Shown here: positions 25,744 through 36,600 of the stretch, one piece after another
How positions within the stretch are numbered: position 1 is the stretch's first letter
Layout of the letters: each line of letters opens with the position of its first letter
Origin: BP-133 sp040756995
GTDB taxonomy: Bacteria; Actinomycetota; Acidimicrobiia; IMCC26256; BP-133
NCBI GenBank assembly: GCA_040756995.1
Contig: JBFLYK010000024.1
Coordinates: 1-64,000, forward strand
Length of the DNA stretch: 64,000 nt
Reading direction: 5' to 3'
Made by a program: the position numbers and the translations under genes
Notes under the pieces: generated by a model
Databases searched by the model: none
The model's input: the letters and a program-made list of their open reading frames with translations, nothing else
Told to the model about the DNA's origin: nothing

Positions 25744-28700
25744 ATGGAGGAAGGCAACGAACTCTGGGTGCAAGTCAATCAATCCCGCTTTCCGTGGGAG
25801 CGGGAGGGTCTCGCCTACATCCGCGAAGCCCTCCCTCCGGCACCGCCCTACCGGGCGTGGGCGAATGTCGAGTTCATCGCCGATGACGGGTCGATCAACG
25901 AGGTCGACTGTCTGGTGGTCACCCGAACCGGCATCTATCTCATCGAGCTGAAGGCCTGGCCGGGGCGGATTTCGGGCAACGCGCTGGGGTGGCGGTGGAC
26001 TCCGCCCGACGCAAAGGTCCGCACCGTCGACAACCCGCTGCTCGGTGCCGACCGCAAGGCCAAGAAGCTCAAATCCCTTTTGGTCCGCCAGAACGCCATG
26101 CGGGGACGGCCGGAGCCGTGGATCGAGCCGATTGTCTTCCTCTCCCACACGGACCTCGACTGCCAGCTGGCCCCTGAGGCCCGCGGCCGGGTGTTCGGAC
26201 GGGGGCTCCCGCCGCGGACGCGAAACGGCGTCCGGCTGCCCGACGTCGCCGACCTGCTGAAGGGGAACGTCCCGGTCGCCGTGCGAGCCGACGGCAGCCC
26301 GACAAGGCCGAAGCGGGCAGTTGACCGGCCGCTCTCCCAGGCGATCGCCCATGCGCTCGCCCAGGCTGGCCTGCGACCCTCGCAGCAAGCCCGCCGGGTC
26401 GAGGATTACGACCTCGGCGCGCTCCTCGACGAGGACACCGGCTGGCAAGACTGGGCCGCCAATCACCGCGCCATGCCGCAGGTGCAGCGCCGCATCCGTA
26501 TCTGGCTGGCCGAAGGAACCCTCACAAAGGAGGAGCGCGACCGGCTGGTCAGGGCCGCCCACCGGGAGTTCCGTCTCCTGGAGGGCGTCCAGCACCCGTC
26601 GATCGTGCGACCGCTCGATGTCCGGGAGCACGTTGCCGGGCCGGCCCTCGTCTACGACCACGATCCGGACGCCGTCCGCCTCGACCACTGGCTGGCCGAG
26701 CATCACGAACGCCTAAGCCTCGACACCCGCCTTCACGTCATTCGCGAGATCGGCGAGGCACTCGCCTATGCCCATGGGCGCGGTCTATACCACCGAGCCC
26801 TCAGCCCGCGCAGCATCCGCATCAGCGACCCGGACAGCACTACGCCGAAGGTGCGGATCGCCGACTGGCAAACAGGTTCCCGGGACCAGGAAGGCGTGCT
26901 CTCCACCGGCCTCGCCGGCACGGTCCACGTCGCCGACCTGGTCACCAGCGCCGCCACCGCCTATGTCGCCCCCGAACTCTTCATCGACCCTGCCACCCCG
27001 CCCCGGCAGCTCGACGTCTTCGCCCTCGGCGCCGTGGCCTTCCTTGTGCTCACTGGCCGGGCCCCCGCGGCCGACGCCACCGAGCTACGGTCACTCCTGC
27101 GGGACCACGGCGCCCTGGAGCTGGGGTCGGCCCAGGACGCGCCGGCCGAGTGGCTCCGGGTCATGGTCCGCGATGCCACCGCCGCCGACATCACCCACCG
27201 GTCTGCCTCCGTCGACGACTTTCTCGCCGCCCTCGACGGCGCACTCGAGGAGCTCACCGGTGGCGGAATCCAGCCAGTCACAGAGGAACCCGTCGACCCG
27301 CTCCGCGCCGGTGCCGGCGACATCCTCGAGGGTGGCTGGCGGGTCATCCGGCGCCTTGGCAAGGGCGCAACGGCCGTCGCGCTCCTGGTCGAGTGGAACG
27401 GCCGTCCTGAAGTCCTCAAGGTCGCCCTCGACGCCTCCCACCATGACCGTTTCCGCGCCGAAGCCGAGATCCTCCAGGTCACCCGCCACAAGGGCATCGT
27501 CGCCTGCTACGGCCTCGACGAGATCGGCGGTCGCCTCGTGCTGCGCCTCGAACCAGCCGGCGACCGCACCCTCGCTCAGCTCCTGCGCGACGAGGGCCGA
27601 CTCGGCCTGGACCTGCTCGCCCGCTGGGGCGACGACCTCCTGGAAGTCGTCGAGGTCCTCGAGCGAGAGGGGGTCGCCCACCGGGACATCAAGCCCGACA
27701 ACCTCGGTGTCCGGCCCCGCAAGCCGAAAGACGAGCTGCACCTCGTGCTGTTCGACTTCTCTCTGTCGCGCACCCCACCGGAGCAGATCCGGGCGGGCAC
27801 GCCGGGCTATCTCGATCCCTTCCTGGAAGAACGGCCGGCCCAGCGCTGGGACGTGCACGCCGAGCGTTGGGCGGCCGCCGTCACGCTCTACGAAATCGCC
27901 ACCGGGACCCGGCCCCGATGGGGAGAGGGTGTCGACCCCGCTACCGTCCCGGGCCTCGAAGTGACGGTCGACCGGGATCTGTTCGATCGGGCAGTTGCGG
28001 ACGGGCTGGCCGACTTCTTCGCCGTGGCCTTCCGGCGTGACCCGGCCGAACGGTTCGGGACGGCCGACGAAATGCGCCGGGCCTGGAAGGAGGCGCTGGC
28101 CGCCGCCGACCGGCCGGTCCTGACCGTCACCGAACACCGCACCGACGGCGATAGTGACGCGCTCACGGCCGCCGTCGCCGCCGCTACCGAGCGCACCGCC
28201 CTCGTGGAACTCGGGCTCACCCCCCGGGCCCTCGATGCGCTTGGTCGCGCCGGGCTCGTCACCGTCGGCGACCTCCTCGCCTCATCGGTCCGTGACCTGA
28301 CGCGGATGCGGGGAGTGGGCGACCGGACCCGCAGGGAAGTCGCCGTCGTGGCCCGCGCGGTCCGGGCTCGCTTCGATTTGGATCCGGCCACCGATCCCAC
28401 GTCCGATGGGACCGACCTCGTCGACGTGGAGGCGGTAAGCGTGGACCGCCTCGCGGGGCTCCTCGTTCCCAAAGAAACCACCGCCAACCGCACCGAGACC
28501 GAGGCCCTTCGGCTCCTCCTCGGCCTTGACCCAGTGGCCCCGGTGCGGCTCGAAGGCGAAGTCGGCGAGGAGCTGCCCCCCTGGCCGAGCCAGTCGGATG
28601 TCGCCACTCGGGTGGAAGTGTCCCGGGTCAGGGTCAACCAGATCGTTGCCCGAGCCCGGGGTCGATGGCGCCGCACCCCGGCCCTCACAACGGTGCGGGG

Positions 28701-30033
28701 CGAGCTCCACGAAGCCCTCGTCGCCGCCGGCGGCCTCATGGCCGCTAGCGAGCTGGCCGACCTGTTGCTGGTAACGAGGGGTTCGGCCGCCGCCGAACCG
28801 GTACGCACCCGGCGCGCCCGAGCCGTCGTCCGCGCCGCCCTGGAGGCCGACCAGGCCCTCGGGGAGCCGCGCTGGACGCAACGCCGCCGAGCGGAACGGG
28901 TCGTGATCGCCGACGACACCGGTTCCGTCGAGGGCATCCACCTCGCCGACTACGGCCTGCGCCTCGGGGACGTCGCCGACCACCTTGCCGCCACGGACCC
29001 GCTCCCCGCCACCGCCGCCGTCCTCGACGCGCTTCGCAAGGTGGAACCCCCTGCGGGGACGACCCCGCTTCCCGACAGTCGGCTGATCCGCCTGGCAGCA
29101 GCCTGTTCGGAATGTGCGGCTACCTCGAGCCGCCTCGACCTGTATCCCCGTGGCATGGATGCCCTCCGGGCGCTTCGCTTCGCTCGGCCGGCCCTGCTCG
29201 GCCAGGGCGTCCTATCCGTCGAGGCGGTCCACGAGCGCGTCCGAGCCCGGTTCCCCGACGCGGCCGCTCTCCCCGGCCGTCCAGAACTCGATGCTTTGCT
29301 TGCTTCGGCCGAGACAGGCCTCGCCTGGGATCACGACGCGCTCGGCTACCGCGTTCCCATTGCCCCGGTGGGTTTCACCACTATCGGCCCGTCCGGCACC
29401 CGCTACTCAACCCAGACGTCGATACCGGCGCAACCAGAAGAGGGCGACCGAATTGCCGCTGACTTCGGTGAGCGGCTAACCCGCAGCGTTCGCGATGGCG
29501 GCTTTCTGGCGCTGACCGTCGCGCCCCAATGGGTCCCTGTTGCGGAGCGTCGGCTGACGGAAGCCGTCGGCGCCATTCTCGTGAGCCTCGATCAGCTTCT
29601 CATCGACGCCATGCACGCCCAAGCCAACGCTGCCGGGGCTGACTGGGACGTGGTCCTCCGAGCCGACGCCGACCCGCCGGGCGGCGGCGAATGGCAACTG
29701 CTCCAGCAACTTGTCCGGCTCGTCGTTCCGGACGTCAAGTCCAGACTCCTCGCCGCCGGACCCACCGTAGTCGCCACCGATCCGGGTCTCCTCGCCCGTT
29801 ACAGCCACCTGGATGTGCTGGAACTGCTCCGTGACCACTGCACGAGTCGCAGCCCTCAGGCGGGCGCAATCCTCCGGACGCTCTGGGTCGTCGTCCCCGC
29901 CGAAGACCCGGGCGCGCTTCCCGCCATTTCCGGGGTCGCCATCCCGGTGCTCAGCCCCGCCCAGTGGGCTGCCATCCCCCCGGAGTGGCTCGACCGGGCC
30001 CGCCGAACCGTCTCCACCGGAGGCCAACTGTGA
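25744..30033 (+). CDS. pglW: BREX type 2 serine/threonine kinase PglW
   Basis: PglW is the kinase of the Pgl/BREX-2 phage-defence system. The 1,429-residue product has an N-terminal NERD (nuclease-related) domain (NEVDCLVVTRTG, then LIELKAW near 69). A first kinase-like domain is degenerate (YHRALSP near 348 in place of HRD, and IADWQT in place of DFG). A second, intact kinase domain has the G-loop LGKGATAV near 538, VLKVA, HRDIKPDN near 646 and FDFS near 670. A helix-hairpin-helix stretch (about 822-873: LTPRALDALGRAG, LTRMRGVGDRTRREV) and a long C-terminal part follow. The ATG at 25744 follows GGAGAG. It is the first gene of the operon; its stop overlaps pglX by 4 nt (GTGA). Confidence 0.95.
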   Translation: MEEGNELWVQVNQSRFPWEREGLAYIREALPPAPPYRAWANVEFIADDGSINEVDCLVVTRTGIYLIELKAWPGRISGNALGWRWTPPDAKVRTVDNPLLGADRKAKKLKSLLVRQNAMRGRPEPWIEPIVFLSHTDLDCQLAPEARGRVFGRGLPPRTRNGVRLPDVADLLKGNVPVAVRADGSPTRPKRAVDRPLSQAIAHALAQAGLRPSQQARRVEDYDLGALLDEDTGWQDWAANHRAMPQVQRRIRIWLAEGTLTKEERDRLVRAAHREFRLLEGVQHPSIVRPLDVREHVAGPALVYDHDPDAVRLDHWLAEHHERLSLDTRLHVIREIGEALAYAHGRGLYHRALSPRSIRISDPDSTTPKVRIADWQTGSRDQEGVLSTGLAGTVHVADLVTSAATAYVAPELFIDPATPPRQLDVFALGAVAFLVLTGRAPAADATELRSLLRDHGALELGSAQDAPAEWLRVMVRDATAADITHRSASVDDFLAALDGALEELTGGGIQPVTEEPVDPLRAGAGDILEGGWRVIRRLGKGATAVALLVEWNGRPEVLKVALDASHHDRFRAEAEILQVTRHKGIVACYGLDEIGGRLVLRLEPAGDRTLAQLLRDEGRLGLDLLARWGDDLLEVVEVLEREGVAHRDIKPDNLGVRPRKPKDELHLVLFDFSLSRTPPEQIRAGTPGYLDPFLEERPAQRWDVHAERWAAAVTLYEIATGTRPRWGEGVDPATVPGLEVTVDRDLFDRAVADGLADFFAVAFRRDPAERFGTADEMRRAWKEALAAADRPVLTVTEHRTDGDSDALTAAVAAATERTALVELGLTPRALDALGRAGLVTVGDLLASSVRDLTRMRGVGDRTRREVAVVARAVRARFDLDPATDPTSDGTDLVDVEAVSVDRLAGLLVPKETTANRTETEALRLLLGLDPVAPVRLEGEVGEELPPWPSQSDVATRVEVSRVRVNQIVARARGRWRRTPALTTVRGELHEALVAAGGLMAASELADLLLVTRGSAAAEPVRTRRARAVVRAALEADQALGEPRWTQRRRAERVVIADDTGSVEGIHLADYGLRLGDVADHLAATDPLPATAAVLDALRKVEPPAGTTPLPDSRLIRLAAACSECAATSSRLDLYPRGMDALRALRFARPALLGQGVLSVEAVHERVRARFPDAAALPGRPELDALLASAETGLAWDHDALGYRVPIAPVGFTTIGPSGTRYSTQTSIPAQPEEGDRIAADFGERLTRSVRDGGFLALTVAPQWVPVAERRLTEAVGAILVSLDQLLIDAMHAQANAAGADWDVVLRADADPPGGGEWQLLQQLVRLVVPDVKSRLLAAGPTVVATDPGLLARYSHLDVLELLRDHCTSRSPQAGAILRTLWVVVPAEDPGALPAISGVAIPVLSPAQWAAIPPEWLDRARRTVSTGGQL

Positions 30034-33000
30034 TCGACGCCGTAGCGCTGCTCGCAGACTGTCAGGCGATGGTGCGCACCCTTGTCGACGACCTGAGGAA
30101 GCGCTGCAATGATGTTGCGGAGGTCGACGACGTCGCCCGCCGGCAATGGCTCCGAGCACAAGCAGCTCACCGAACGGCACAGCCATATGAGAGCTGGCGC
30201 GAAGGCTGGCTCACCCAGGTGGCCGCCGCTTGGGTCCTCGGCTGCGTCTTCGTCCGCTTCTGCGAGGACAACGGTCTAGTACATGACCCCCTCCTGTCCG
30301 GTCCGGGCGAACGGCGCGGTTTCGCCCAGGACAATCGTCAACTGCACCTCCGCGAGCACCCAACCGAAGGCGACCGCGATTGGCTTCTGTCCGTATTCGA
30401 TCGCTACAGCGTCCTTCCGGGACTAGGCGCCCTTCTCGGCCCTCACAATCCACTCTGGCAAGCTGGCCCAAGCGCCGATGGGGCACGTGCCCTCGTCGAA
30501 ATGTGGTGGCGGATCGACCCAGGGACGGGGCAGTTGATCCATGACTTCACAGACGACGAGCTCAACACGCGATTCCTCGGAGACCTGTATCAGCACCTCT
30601 CCCCGGATGCACGAGATACCTTCGCCCTCTATCAGACTCCTGCCGCAGTAGAGAAGTTCCTTCTGGATCGAACTTTGAACCCCGCCGTCGAGGAGTTCGG
30701 GCTTGTGACCACGACACTCATAGACCCGACTTGCGGCTCAGGACATCTCTGCATAGGTGCCTTCGGGCGACTATTTAGCTGGTGGATTCAAGCCGAACCT
30801 CATACCAACCGTCGAGTTCTCGCGCAGCGCGCGCTCAATGCAGTCTATGGCGTTGATCTGAATCCATTCGCGGCGGCCATTGCTCGATTTAGACTCCTTG
30901 TCGCAGGGCTTCAAGCTACCGGAGAGCATCGGCTGACAAGCGCGCCAAACTTCCGCATCAATGTTGCAGTCGGCGACTCCCTGCTCTTTGGAACCCGAAG
31001 CGGACGATGGCTCCTGGACGATACTGGCCGCCATTCCTACGAGACTGAAGACTCTGAACAGGCACAATCTATTCTGTCAGAACGGTACTCAGTCGTGGTC
31101 GGGAATCCTCCCTATCCCGTACCTCGTGACGCCGCGCTTCGCGAAGCATATCGACGACACTACGCTACATGCCACGGTCAATATTCTTTAGCGGTACCTT
31201 TTACCGAGCGGTTCATGGACCTGGCCATGCCGGGAGCGTTCGTAGGTATGATAACGGCGAACTCCTTTATGAAGCGCGAGTTCGGGAAAAAGCTGATCAA
31301 CCATTTTCTGGCATCCGTTGACCTTACCCATGTCGTTGACTCGAGTGGCGCTCCATTAGCTGGGCATGGAACGGGATCCGTCATCTTATTCCTTCGCCAA
31401 CGGGCGCCCGTTTCCTCTGCGGTACGAGCGGTGCTGAAGATCCGAGACGAACCTCGCCACCCAAACGACCCCGAGAAGGGCATTGTCTGGACTTCAATCG
31501 TCAACCACATCGACTCGCCTGGCTTTGAGAACGAATACATCTCGGTCTGCGACCTCCCAAGAGACCGCCTACGCCGCCATCCATGGAGCATCGGCGGTGG
31601 CGGCATGTCAGAGCTCAAGGAGCGGCTCGATTCTGTAGCCGTGGCACGCCTGAGGGACATCGTCGATTCTATTGGCCCCGTCGCTTACACACGTCAGGAT
31701 GACGCATATTTTGCGCCACTACGACGCTGGCGCCATTTAGGCGTACCGGCTGAACACACTATTCCGATAGGCACGGGTGAGGATGTCCGCGATTGGGTAG
31801 CCCGGCCCTCTCTCGAGGCCTTGTTTCCATACAACTCTCGGCTTGAGGCAAAGCTGGAACAACGGTCCAACACCGTTCTTTGGCCCAGTCGGCGCATCTT
31901 GCAAGAGCGCAGTGAACTGAGCGGTCGGCAAGAGGAGATCGGGCTGACGTGGTTTGAGTGGAACCGCTTCCTGAGACACCGATTTCGCGTCTCGCTCGGC
32001 CTATGTTTTGCCGAGATCGCCACGCACTTCCATGTTGCCTTCGACCGCGGGGGGTCAATATTCAATCAAACGGCTCCGACCATAAAGCTAAAGAGTTCCG
32101 ACGAAGCCGAATACCTTCGCGTGCTTGGCCACTTGGCCTCATCGACTGGATGCTTCTGGTTGAAGCAAGTGATGTACCCGAAGGGCGGTGATGGTGTCGG
32201 GCGGGGCATCCAAGACGAACGATGGGAAACACGTTACGCATTCGATGGCACAAAGTTGCGGGGCTTCCCTCTCTCGAAGCATGACCCCTCGACGCTTGTG
32301 GATCTGGTTGTTTCCGAGGCCGTCTCGTACCGCCAAGCGTTGGACGATCTTCTCACGCCAGGATCGACCCCCACCAGGGAACGACTTGAGACTGCAAAGG
32401 CGGCCAGCAGACACGCACTTGGACGGATGATCGCGCTTCAAGAAGAACTTGACTGGTTCAACTACGTCGCCTACGGGCTTCTCGACGAGGACACTGCGGC
32501 GGACCTTGATGAGTTGCCAGAGCTAACTTTTGGCGAGCGAGCCTTCGAGATCGGGCTCGCCCGTCGCATCAAGCAGGGTGACTTTCAGACTTCCTGGTTC
32601 GACCGCCACCGATCCGCTCCCGTCCTGGATGTTCCTGAGGATTGGCCCGACTCATACAGACACACCGTCGAAAGGCGCATTTCAGTAATCGAAAGTAACG
32701 AAGCAGTCGCTCTGATCGAACGGCCTGAATTCAAACGCCGCTGGGCAACTGAGCGGTGGGAAGACTTCGAGCGTGAGATCCTTGGCGACTGGCTCGTGGA
32801 CCGACTCGGAAGCCCTCACTATTGGCCCGAGCCGAGGCTCGCGAGCGCTAGCCGACTCGCCGATGCGGCGCGGTTGGACGACGATTTCATGGCCGTCGCC
32901 GAGTTGATAGCGCCTTCCGGCGAAACGGATCTGACGACGCTTGTTGCCGAACTCCTTGCGGAAGAGGCGGTACCCTACCTTGCTGCTTACCGTTACAAAG

Positions 33001-33599
33001 ACTCGGGACTGCGTAAGTGGTCCGAGTGGCAGCATGTTTGGGAGCTGCAACGCGCCGAGGATGCGATTGTTGCGCGTGCGAAGCTTGCCGAGAGCCAACC
33101 CGGATATGTTGCGCCGGAAGTCGTTGCAAGTCGCAAGCTAGACGAGGTTGGCGATGTGCCCATTCCGCCGAAATACAGGTCGTCCGACTTCCGGCGGACG
33201 TCCTTCTGGAAGCTACGCGGGAAGCTTGACGTCCCCAAAGAGCGATTCATCTCCTATCCCGGGGCGGAGAGAGAGAACGACCCCTCACCCGTTTTTGGCT
33301 GGGCGGGGTGGGATCACGTCGAGCGCGCCCGAGCATTGGCCGGTTGGTACACAGATCAGCGTGACGCTGGCATCGGCGCCGATCGGCTCACGCCATACCT
33401 CGCCGGGCTATGGGAGCTGATTCCCTGGCTCCGACAATGGCACAACGAGCCAGACCCTACCTACGGGGAACGTATGGGCGATTTCTTCGCGAGTTTCGTG
33501 ACCGAGCAGGCCGGTCGCCTCGGCAAGACAACTGACGACTTGGTCGCTTGGCGGCCGCCCGCCTCAGCGGGTCGTAAGCGCCGCCAGGCGGCCGGCTAG
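30030..33599 (+). CDS. pglX: BREX type 2 DNA adenine methyltransferase PglX
   Basis: The 1,189-residue protein is the site-specific N6-adenine methyltransferase of BREX-2, which marks host DNA and is needed for exclusion of phage. Motif I is DPTCGSGHLCIGAFG (about 232), and the catalytic motif IV is VVGNPPYP (about 359). A large C-terminal part includes the probable target-recognition region. The GTG at 30030 overlaps the pglW stop. Base composition is clearly lower in G+C than both neighbours (29 of 60 at 31021-31080; 31 of 60 at 32041-32100), as if the gene or its middle was acquired separately. A six-G run lies at 32049-32054. Confidence 0.95.
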   Translation: MIDAVALLADCQAMVRTLVDDLRKRCNDVAEVDDVARRQWLRAQAAHRTAQPYESWREGWLTQVAAAWVLGCVFVRFCEDNGLVHDPLLSGPGERRGFAQDNRQLHLREHPTEGDRDWLLSVFDRYSVLPGLGALLGPHNPLWQAGPSADGARALVEMWWRIDPGTGQLIHDFTDDELNTRFLGDLYQHLSPDARDTFALYQTPAAVEKFLLDRTLNPAVEEFGLVTTTLIDPTCGSGHLCIGAFGRLFSWWIQAEPHTNRRVLAQRALNAVYGVDLNPFAAAIARFRLLVAGLQATGEHRLTSAPNFRINVAVGDSLLFGTRSGRWLLDDTGRHSYETEDSEQAQSILSERYSVVVGNPPYPVPRDAALREAYRRHYATCHGQYSLAVPFTERFMDLAMPGAFVGMITANSFMKREFGKKLINHFLASVDLTHVVDSSGAPLAGHGTGSVILFLRQRAPVSSAVRAVLKIRDEPRHPNDPEKGIVWTSIVNHIDSPGFENEYISVCDLPRDRLRRHPWSIGGGGMSELKERLDSVAVARLRDIVDSIGPVAYTRQDDAYFAPLRRWRHLGVPAEHTIPIGTGEDVRDWVARPSLEALFPYNSRLEAKLEQRSNTVLWPSRRILQERSELSGRQEEIGLTWFEWNRFLRHRFRVSLGLCFAEIATHFHVAFDRGGSIFNQTAPTIKLKSSDEAEYLRVLGHLASSTGCFWLKQVMYPKGGDGVGRGIQDERWETRYAFDGTKLRGFPLSKHDPSTLVDLVVSEAVSYRQALDDLLTPGSTPTRERLETAKAASRHALGRMIALQEELDWFNYVAYGLLDEDTAADLDELPELTFGERAFEIGLARRIKQGDFQTSWFDRHRSAPVLDVPEDWPDSYRHTVERRISVIESNEAVALIERPEFKRRWATERWEDFEREILGDWLVDRLGSPHYWPEPRLASASRLADAARLDDDFMAVAELIAPSGETDLTTLVAELLAEEAVPYLAAYRYKDSGLRKWSEWQHVWELQRAEDAIVARAKLAESQPGYVAPEVVASRKLDEVGDVPIPPKYRSSDFRRTSFWKLRGKLDVPKERFISYPGAERENDPSPVFGWAGWDHVERARALAGWYTDQRDAGIGADRLTPYLAGLWELIPWLRQWHNEPDPTYGERMGDFFASFVTEQAGRLGKTTDDLVAWRPPASAGRKRRQAAG

Positions 33600-33609
33600 G
33601 GAGGCAACA

Positions 33610-36600
33610 GTGACCGAACCTCTCCTGGCAGAACTCCTGGACCTGCCCACCGAGGTCCACCAGTCCGACTTCGTAGTGAGCCTCGCCAATGGGATCACCG
33701 ATCCTGATCGGCTCCTCCGGGAGTACAAGGTCACCGACGATCTGGCGGACAGCCTCGTGGCGGCCGTCCGCCTCGTGGCCAGCTGCGTGGACGACGGCCG
33801 CTCCCGGGCGACTTACTGGCACGGCAGCTTCGGCTCCGGAAAGTCTCATGCCCTGGCCGTCCTCGACCTGCTCTTGACCGGCTACCCGGGCGCCCGAGCG
33901 AAGGACGACCTTGCCCCGGTGGTGAAAGTCGTGGACGAGCGGCTGGCCGGCCGGAAGTTCCTGCTTGTCCCGTACCACCTGATCGGGGCCTCGTCGCTGG
34001 AAGCCGCCGTTCTCGGGGGGTACGTCGAGCACGTCCACCGCCTGGACCCGACAGCCCCCCTCCCGGCGGTCTACGTCTCAGACGGGCTGTTGGAGAACGC
34101 CCGAAATCTGCGAGCTCGGATGGGCGACGATGCGTTCCTGGCAGGCCTCGGGGGCGGGGCCAGCGGATGGGGTTCACTCGCGGCCGGGTGGGACGCATCG
34201 GCCTTCGAGGCGGCGCTGGCGGCTCCCCATGGTGCCCCTGAACGCGAACGCCTAGTCGGCGCCGTGATCAGCGCCTACTACCAGGATCTCCCGGGCATCG
34301 CCCGGGCTACGGGCGAGGGCTTCGTGCCCTTCGACGAGGGTCTCAGCGCTATCAGCCGCCATGCCAAGACCCTCGGCTACGACGCAGTCATCCTCCTGCT
34401 CGATGAGCTCGTCCTGTGGCTCGCCTCCCGGATGGCGGATCCCGCGTTCGTGACCCGGGAGGGGCCGAAGGTGGCGAAACTCGTCGAGTCGGCCGGGGGG
34501 GACCGGCCCGCACCCATCGTGAGCTTCATTGCGCGCCAGCGGGACCTCAGGGACCTGGTCGGCGAGCACACGCCGGGGGCCGACAAGATGAACTTCTCCG
34601 AGATCCTCCGCTGGTGGGAGGGCCGATTCGAGGTCATCAAGCTCGAGGACCGAAACCTGCCCGCGATCATCGAGCACCGTCTCTTGCAGCCCCGGTCGGA
34701 CATCGCCCGGGACCGCATCGACCAGGCGTTCCAGGCGACAACCGGCAAGGCAGGGGAACGGGTCATCGAGACGCTGCTCACCGCGGACGCTGACCTGGCC
34801 GCCTTCCGGCGTGTCTACCCGTTCAGCCCGGCACTGGTCTCGGCGCTGGTCGATCTCTCTTCCGCTCTCCAGCGGGAACGCACGGCTCTGCGTGTCCTCT
34901 CCGAGTTGCTGGCCAATCAACGCGATCAGTTGCGGGTCGGGGATCTGGTTCCGTTGGGCGATCTCTACGACGTGATCGCCGAGGGCGACGAGCCTTTCAC
35001 GGACGAGATGCGGGACCATTTCGACAAAGCGAAGGAGCTGTATCGGCTCCGGCTCCGCCCGCTTCTCCTGGCGACCCATCAGATCAGCGACGAGGATGCC
35101 AAGGAGCTCGATGCCAACCATCCTTTCCGCACCGATGACCGGCTGGTGAAAACTCTTCTCCTCGCCGCTCTCGTTCCCGGCAGTGGCGCGTTGGGCGGCC
35201 TGACGGTGAGCCGGCTGACCGCCCTCAACCACGGCACCATCCGCTCACCGATCCCCGGCGAGGAGCGGTCTGTCGTATTGAAGAAGCTGCGGGACTGGGG
35301 CCGGTCTGTCGGTGAGATCCGCCTCGGGGGTGACGCGGCCGATCCGACCGTGACTCTGCAACTCTCTGGGGTCGACACCGATTCGATCATCGACAAGGGC
35401 AGGGTTGTAGACACGGCCGGCGAACGTCGCCGCAAGCTCCGCCAGCTGCTCTTCTCCTCCTTCGGTATTACCGACACGGATAGCGCGTTCCCGATCTGCA
35501 CCTGGCTGTGGCGTGGGACCCGGCGCACCGTCGATGTGGTCTTCGGCAACGTGCGGGACCCGGCTGACGTCCCCGACTCGGTGCTGGCCGCCGGCGACCG
35601 TCCGAAGCTCGTGATCGACTTCCCGTTCGATGAGGGAAGCCGTACACCACGCGATGATCTCGCCCGGATCGAGACCTACCGAGCCGAACATCCACCGACG
35701 CGTACGGTGTGCTGGTTGCCGTGCTTCCTGACGCAGCGTTCGCTCTCCGATCTCGGGACGCTCGTCGTCCTGGACCATGTCCTCACCGGTGAGCGGTTCG
35801 AGACCTATGCCTCCCATCTGTCGGCCGTCGATCGGAACCAGGCCCGGACGCTGCTTGACAATCAGGCCGGGATGCTGCGGGAGAGCCTCCAAGGTGTGCT
35901 GCGTCAGGCCTACGGAATCGAGACAGCCAGCGCAGCCTCCGTCGAGGCTTCACTGCGACCCGAGGAACAACTCGCCGTCCTCGACCCGACAGTCACCTTG
36001 CAACCCCCAGTGGCAGTAACGCTCGAAGAGGGCCTCCACAAAGTCCTTGATCAGCTTCTCGGCCACTACTTCCCCGCCCATCCCGACTTCGGCGACGAAG
36101 TCCGCCCGGCTGAGCTCCGCACCACCCTCGGCTACGTGGAACGCGCCGCCAGAGACCGCCTCGACCGAATCGACGTGGAGCAGCCTCACCGGAAGACGCT
36201 TCGGCGCGTGGCCAACCCCTTGCGGCTCGGCACCATGCATGAGGCGCATTACACCCCAGAGCGGTTCTGGATTGACCACTTCGCCCAACGGGAAGCGGAC
36301 GAGCGCCCCGCTGCCGTGACCGTTGGCGATCTCCGTCGCTGGATTGATTATCCCCGGCCGTGGGGTCTCCCCCGCGAGATCCAGGACCTGGTCATCTGCG
36401 CCTATGTCGCCCAAACTGACCGGGTCCTCCTCCGCTACGGCGCACCGCAAGCCCCCGAGATCGGCCGGCTGGATGACGCCTGGGAGCTCCACACTCAGCA
36501 GCTGCCTACCGAGTCGGAGTGGTCGGAGGCCATCGACCGCGCCGCCAAGATCTTCGGGATCGCGGTCAGCCGGTTGGTGTCGGCTGCCGGAGCGGCGAAG

